NCBI GenBank assembly: GCA_034359265.1
Contig: CP136891.1
Span: forward strand, 85,392,001-85,456,000
Length of the DNA: 64,000 nt
Source of the DNA: Canna indica
Taxonomy: Eukaryota > Streptophyta > Magnoliopsida > Zingiberales > Cannaceae
Direction: 5' to 3'
In this document: positions 53,561 to 64,000 of the stretch, in pieces
Layout of the letters: the number at the start of each line of letters is the position of its first letter
Position numbering within the stretch: the first letter of the stretch is position 1
Notes under the pieces: model-generated
Database searches by the model: none
What the model saw: the letters and a program-made list of their open reading frames with translations, nothing else
What the model was told of the DNA's origin: nothing
Program-made: the position numbers and the translations under genes

Positions 53561-53769
53561 GTGCGTGTTTACTTCGTACGATTAAAGATGATAGGATAAA
53601 TAGTGAATTAATATTCATTATTTATTTGCGTAGTTTAGAAAAAAATAAAAATAAATTAATATAAAATTAGTATTATATTCGATGCGCACTTACTTTAAAT
53701 AATTCATATTCAATCTTTCATCATTTATTATCCAATTTAATTTTATCATATCAAATAAAGCAAACATAC
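53561..53769. mobile_element. about 209-bp MITE-like element
   Basis: The left end is GTGCGTGTTTACTTCGTACG and the right end, reversed, GTATGTTTGCTTTATTTGAT. Both are followed by GATGATAGGATAA-like words, so the ends are imperfect inverted repeats. TAAA lies on both sides and could be a short target duplication. It resembles in style the GTTTGTTT-type element at 42110-42313. Confidence 0.45.
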
Positions 53770-55006
53770 TAAATATACCAAATATGTTTATAATATTACC
53801 AAAATTCTTACAATATAGTCCATGTCAATTTTTGTAGCTACTATTAATCCAGTCAAGTAATTACGGGCAATTAAATATTATGTTGCAACTCTTATTTGCA
53901 ATTATTTAGTTTTGCATGAAAATATTATATATATTTTTTTAGCATTTGCCTTCGCAGGGAATCAAACTCTCCTTTTTATCTTTTGTGAAACTTCACCTAA
54001 TTTTAAGTTGTTAAGTTCGTGAACTTCATATAAAGTTTTTTCATCAAAGTCATTAGATGTCGATATAAATGTAGTATATATATATATGATTGTAATTAAT
54101 ATTTAATTTTAGATTTTTAGGCTTATTGATTAAATAAACATATAAAAATTAAAAATTTATGCAAGAAAAAATATATATAAGTTGTTAGGTGGTAATTAAC
54201 ATCCAATTTTAGATTCATTAACCTCATATAATGTCAAATTTAAAAATTTTATATAGTAAAATACATATACAATTGTTAGGACTGTTAATTATTAATATAA
54301 TTGAGAGGTAATTTAGGTATATCATAAAAATTATAATTTTGATAAATATGTATTTATGATTTTACCAATAAATAATAAAGTGATTGTAATTTTGCTAAGA
54401 TTTTCCATTTTATATTATTCTGCCCTACAATTAGTACTAAATTTGGAATAGAACACAACCGGATGCAATTGATTGCGCCCCGGTTCAATCTACAAACCAA
54501 CTCGGGTCATATCAGGTTCCAACTCTGCATCATCCCATTAACAGCAAACACCCTATATTACGGGGCTCCCACTATTTTCATCCAGTAACAAATTGACACG
54601 TCGTATGATATTGTAATATATTGTTTGAAGCGTGCAGGTGATGTGTGGGGCGGGTCCAAAATGATCCGATTGCAGTCGCCGCATGGCATCAACCTCGACA
54701 CCATAAAGACATATGTGGACTTTTGGGGTTTTCCAAATGTGGTCTTACATTCCCTCTTATTATATTACTCGGAGTCGAAAAAAAACTTCTACTAATCCCT
54801 CCTACGGGTGAACATAATTTTTTTAATATTGAACGGATTATTAATATTAAATTTGAAGTGAAATTATTAGGTTCATTCGTTTCGTTTGCAACATAAGTTC
54901 ATTAGAAGTTGCTGGATAGAAATTTTATTCCTCGGAGTCTGTTCTTCTGCTCCTCGTGTGATCTCCGATCTATGAAAAATTGCTTTGAGATGGGTGTTTC
55001 ACCCTC

Positions 55007-55046
55007 GGAGCCCGGCTCGTAAAGTTTTTCTGTGGAGCCGGGCTCC
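55007..55046 (+). promoter_or_regulatory. 12-bp perfect hairpin in OASTL leader region
   Basis: GGAGCCCGGCTC (55007-55018) and GAGCCGGGCTCC (55035-55046) pair perfectly around a 16-base loop. It lies about 50 bases before the probable 5' UTR splice donor of the cysteine synthase gene, so it is probably transcribed. The role is unknown. Confidence 0.5.
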
Positions 55047-55536
55047 ATAATGGTTTTTTTCCCGGAATCGAATACTCGCCGTCGCCTGGATTCCCGGTGA
55101 GGTAAAAATGAAGTTTTTCCTGCTAGTTGAGGGTTTGCATCGACTATTGTCAATGATTTGGAGTTGTTCTTTTGATTATGTTATTTATTTGTGGCAAATC
55201 TCAATCTTTGGTAATTCGTTGTCCACCTCATTTACCAACTTTGTTTTCCAGATCAGCTCTTTTGTTGATTTAAAATCGAGTTTATTCTCTGCATTGAATG
55301 CATTTCCTTTACCGAGCTGACTAAAAGTTTCATTTTGGGGTTATAGAATTTTGCTGTAATGGCGTTTGAAAGTCTATCTAGTGGTTTTTAGTTCAAGTTG
55401 ATGATTCGATGGTGGATAATATATCATTTCGAATCGAAATTTTACGAGTACGATTGAGTTATTGGGTGAAAATATCTTTTTTTTATACATCGCAGATGAA
55501 ATGAGATGCTTTTTTGTCCGCAGTTGATCCGAAAAA

Positions 55537-58418
<2,882 letters not shown>

Positions 58419-59029
58419 ACCTTGAAGACAAGTTCTGATTCCTTCCATAGCACAATTTTCGTTTTCAAGTGTTATTTTTGTGCACGAGATGTGTCTTGAA
58501 GCTTGAGTATACTCTTATCGTTATGAGATTGGACCATGTCAATTATTGACCATGTATCCACAATTTGTTCTTGTTCCATGGAAGATTTTTTTTTTTTTTG
58601 AAAAATAAAGTTTTAATGTCAATTTATGTGGCTTCGTGTTGAATTGACTATCTAGAGTAATTTTGAATATGAACTCTCGGTAATTGTAAATTTATTATTC
58701 TCATGGAGATATGAAAATAAAATTTCTATGATTAATATTAATATTGTGATACAGAAAATTAAGAGCAACAATGTTTTATAAAATAGAGAAATTTGGAAAA
58801 ATCATAAAAATGTTTTCCATATTTATCAAAGTCATGAATAGATGAAATTTCTTAAATTACTTCTCATAAGCCGTTGTTGATTGAGATGCATACCATGCAC
58901 GAATTAACACACGCTCAAATAACGGGTATGGATTTTTAATTTGGTTGCATACCCTTATCGGATTCAAATAATCTGACCCGATTGTCCCACCGTGGACCGT
59001 GGTACTTTGAATTCTAAGTCACATCCAAG
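58419..59029. other. OASTL 3' region
   Basis: The 3' UTR is followed by AT-rich DNA. AATAAAG-type polyadenylation words lie near 58605. No gene is seen before the MITE at 59030. Confidence 0.5.
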
Positions 59030-59437
59030 TAGGGGTGAGCACAAGTCGGAACATTCCGGTCCGATCCGATTTGAAAGTTCAAAAAATATCTCGTCCCGAT
59101 TCAAAATCAGGACGAGACTAGGACAAATGTGTTCTTCCCGATTAAAATTCGGGACAAGTCCGGTATGGCGTAAAAAAACTAAGATTATTCCGGCTCGACC
59201 CAATTTATGATATAAGTAATATTAATATTTTAAGACAGCGTAATATGATTTTCTATTAATTACTTAGCAAATTATGGATGTCCCGATCCCATCCCAAAAA
59301 AATGGAGACAAAATAAAATTAAAATGCTTCATATTCGGGACCGAAAGTCCGAGATGCATATTTGTGTTCCAACTCAAAACCGGGACACGATCGGAGACAT
59401 ACCAAATACCGGGCCGTCTTGGCCGAACTCACCCCTA
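59030..59437. mobile_element. 408-bp non-autonomous hAT element
   Basis: The ends are TAGGGGTGAGCACAAGTCGG and, reversed, TAGGGGTGAGTTCGGCCAAG. The 8-bp target duplication CATCCAAG is perfect (59022-59029 and 59438-59445). The interior carries GGGAC/GTCCCG words and no ORF. It lies between OASTL and RPS18, about 300 bp before the RPS18 start codon, within its promoter region. Confidence 0.85.
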
Positions 59438-59638
59438 CATCCAAGTGAGGTAATCAATGTTTAACGCATTGGACTATTGCAGGAAACCCCTACCTTAGAT
59501 GAAATAAGTAAGGAAGTCACGTGGAACCCGCCAAAAGCTGTCTCTTTGGCCAATGGAAACAAAGGTATACTTTGGGTACCGCAATGCTTGTCAAAATAAA
59601 CACAAGCGCCTCATCTCGTTAACCTATAACATGCGTCC

Positions 59639-59646
59639 TAGGGTTT
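59639..59646 (-). promoter_or_regulatory. telo-box in RPS18 promoter
   Basis: TAGGGTTT, the reverse of the AAACCCTA telo-box, lies 83 bases before the start codon. It is followed by pyrimidine-rich TTCTTGTCCGCTTTGCTTC, a likely transcript start region. Telo-boxes are typical of plant ribosomal-protein promoters. Confidence 0.6.
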
Positions 59647-59728
59647 CTTGTCCGCTTTGCTTCGCCGCCGCACGTAACGAGAGAAGAGGAGAGTGCAGAA
59701 AGGCGACGCACGAAACCCATCCGCCGCC

Positions 59729-62216
<2,488 letters not shown>

Positions 62217-64000
62217 GCTTAACCATTTCACTATGCTCTTTGACGTTCTTTGTTTGGATCTCGAGTGTCTCTGCTTGGAATTTTTATTAAAATGTCAGAC
62301 AATGCCATCAGTTTGTTTATTTTGCTATGCTTAGGTAACAATTTTTTTCCCACCGAACCTGCATTGTTGAGGCACTTTCTTTCTTGATTAATGCCTGATT
62401 TCCATTCTCATATGCTACCCTGGGTTTCATGGCCATGGACATGTCTGATTAGAATATATTTGCATGGCTAAGTGGTAAATGAATTCAAGAAGCAAAGAGA
62501 TAAATAATTATCAGATTATACTTCATTAAATATAATTTTATAATATTAATTGATTATAAATTAAATTTTATAATGTAATAAGGATTTTATGGTAATTATC
62601 TTTAAACAATTTGTGATAACTCGTATTGAGATAAATAATTCTCCATTCAAATGAGAACTTATAAAGTTATAATCTCATGTTTGATATGAAAGACTGAAAC
62701 CAAGAAGCCAACCACATGATAGCTTTAATAATAGTCTTGACTTGTGACCTACACAACTTGAAATAGAAAAGACCATGACATTGCCTCACGGAAGAATCCA
62801 CTGAATGAAATAAGATATATAAATGCCAAAACTTAGATCGATGGGAGAAGGATCAAGTTAGAGTTAGATTTTAATACTCCTATAATCTGCAGATCCAACA
62901 CTAAGTTTATCACCACATCTTCCTTTAGGCCTCTTTAAACTCCCTATCTCTTAGTCATTGGCCACTACGACTAAATTAATTCCTCGCCAATTAGAAACCT
63001 CTCTGATGCCTAAGTTTATGTCAACATCCAAATCTTTAATTGTGAGTGCGTGTTGATGCTTCTTCCACAGAGCAGGGATGAGAGCAGCAATGCGAGGAGT
63101 GCAGGAATCCGGACGCCATCTTGTTGAGTTGGACCAGTTGGTGGAGTAGGAAGAAGAATGGAAACCCACTCTTTCTTCCAAAGCATTTGGATGAGGAATA
63201 CAATTCCAGCTCCCCACACCAACTTGTCAGAAAAAGCTCACATTATTTTATCAGTGGAGTGTGATTCTAAGTATAAATTGATTATTATTGACTATCGTAT
63301 TTATATATAACATATATTTGAATCTGATGGAGAGCCCAATTAAATGGTCAGATTAATGGAATCTGATGATGAACTCAGTGTTGATAGCAGTGCTGTCTCA
63401 CTGATAATGGATGCTTCTGATTATAAAAAGGAATTAGGATTTTGAAGGTCCAGTGATGGTTTGGTCCTGCATGTAGTAAAGTATTTAGTATAATGGATGA
63501 CGAGATTCTTCTTCATACAAGTTTGGAATTGTTTTTGTTCTTTCTGACCAATTACCATGGCATCAAACATGAAACATGTTTACTGTTTTCGGAAAGCCTT
63601 TTAATTTACTCAAAATTTTGTTAGTGAAAAGTTCCCAGCTTTCTATCTTCAAATCTGAAAGAAAGAGTATATTTTTATCCAATCTACTAAGGAAAATAAG
63701 TGCTTCAAGTTAGATTTTCATTTAATTACTATTTTCAAATGCATTCACAAATACCCAATCTAATACATTGAGAAGACTATAATTTTAATCAAGTTTGGAT
63801 AAAACTGGTAAAAAAAGAAATTCACATTCTTTTATTGCGGATATTCTATCATTTAGTCTAGTTATTATTCAGTTTTATAATTTGCGTGATTGATGATAAT
63901 ACTAAATTTTGTTGATTTTCATGCTATTTAATTCGAACGATGAAATCTTGTATGAATTTTAAAGTTGAATTAACAATTAAAAACATGAATGAATATAAAT
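62217..64000. other. RPS18 3' flank, no gene seen
   Basis: The 3' UTR is followed by AT-rich DNA. A minus-strand ORF of 88 codons (62951-63217) has no recognised motif. No RNA gene, transposon terminus or tandem array is clear. Confidence 0.5.

Larger units (their letters stand above)
52327..55536. other. XRN4 / OASTL divergent intergenic region
   Basis: 52327 to about 52620 is the GC-richer XRN4 5' UTR and promoter. 52793-53224 holds an open frame of 143 codons without recognised motifs. 53.2-54.5 kb is AT-rich. The OASTL first, non-coding exon probably lies near 54900-55100, ending at a donor GAG|GTAAAA. The intron then runs to the acceptor CCGCAG at about 55522, just before the ATG. A GC-rich hairpin is at 55007-55046. 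Confidence 0.45.

Noticed and set aside
62951..63217. 88-codon minus-strand ORF after RPS18
   Set aside because: No motif, promoter or intron evidence; length is within chance.

Overview
The window is nuclear DNA of a flowering plant. Genes are split by many GT-AG introns, intergenic DNA is AT-rich, and small hAT, Mutator and other MITE-like elements sit in introns. A GC-rich multi-gene Pack-MULE and the overall style suggest a monocot, but the lineage cannot be fixed from sequence alone. All names come from protein motifs I recognised by eye; nothing was searched or aligned by computer.

Layout. (1) 128-11905, plus strand: 5'-truncated gene for a PICKLE-type CHD3 chromatin remodeler (30 exons in the window, reading frame continuous). 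(2) 12455-14650, minus strand: ATG8, convergent with the first gene. (3) 14.9-26.5 kb: a gene-poor block with a 469-bp palindromic Mutator-type MITE (17948-18416) and a tandem-repeat array of about 217-bp and 117-bp units (about 18.9-26.3 kb). The array is interrupted by a decayed hAT transposon (19075-21920, perfect 8-bp target duplication) and by a 1995-bp Pack-MULE (23640-25634) that carries pieces of a subtilase gene, a MAX1/CYP711-type P450 gene and, less certainly, an SPA-type gene. (4) 27567-36650, plus: an IDM1-like PHD-finger/GNAT nuclear protein of 1366 codons. (5) 38147-52326, minus: XRN4-type 5'-3' exoribonuclease in 22 exons, with introns full of small transposons. (6) 55537-58418, plus: O-acetylserine(thiol)lyase (cysteine synthase). 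(7) 59729-62216, plus: 40S ribosomal protein S18. The last 1.8 kb shows no gene I can support.

The genes are not a functional cluster. Two concern chromatin (PKL, IDM1-like), and one each autophagy, cytoplasmic mRNA decay, sulfur assimilation and translation. The exon chains given here for all six genes sum to whole numbers of codons (PKL 1273 counted from the first exon in the window, ATG8 120, IDM1-like 1367, XRN4 940, OASTL 323, RPS18 153, each including the stop), which is an internal check on the splice sites.

The most interesting part is the nested repeat block at 19-26 kb. Other notable signals are a PKL C-terminal motif lying out of frame behind a 34-bp tandem duplication, and a small intronic element with retrotransposon-like priming motifs but inverted rather than direct ends (about 45.59-45.92 kb).
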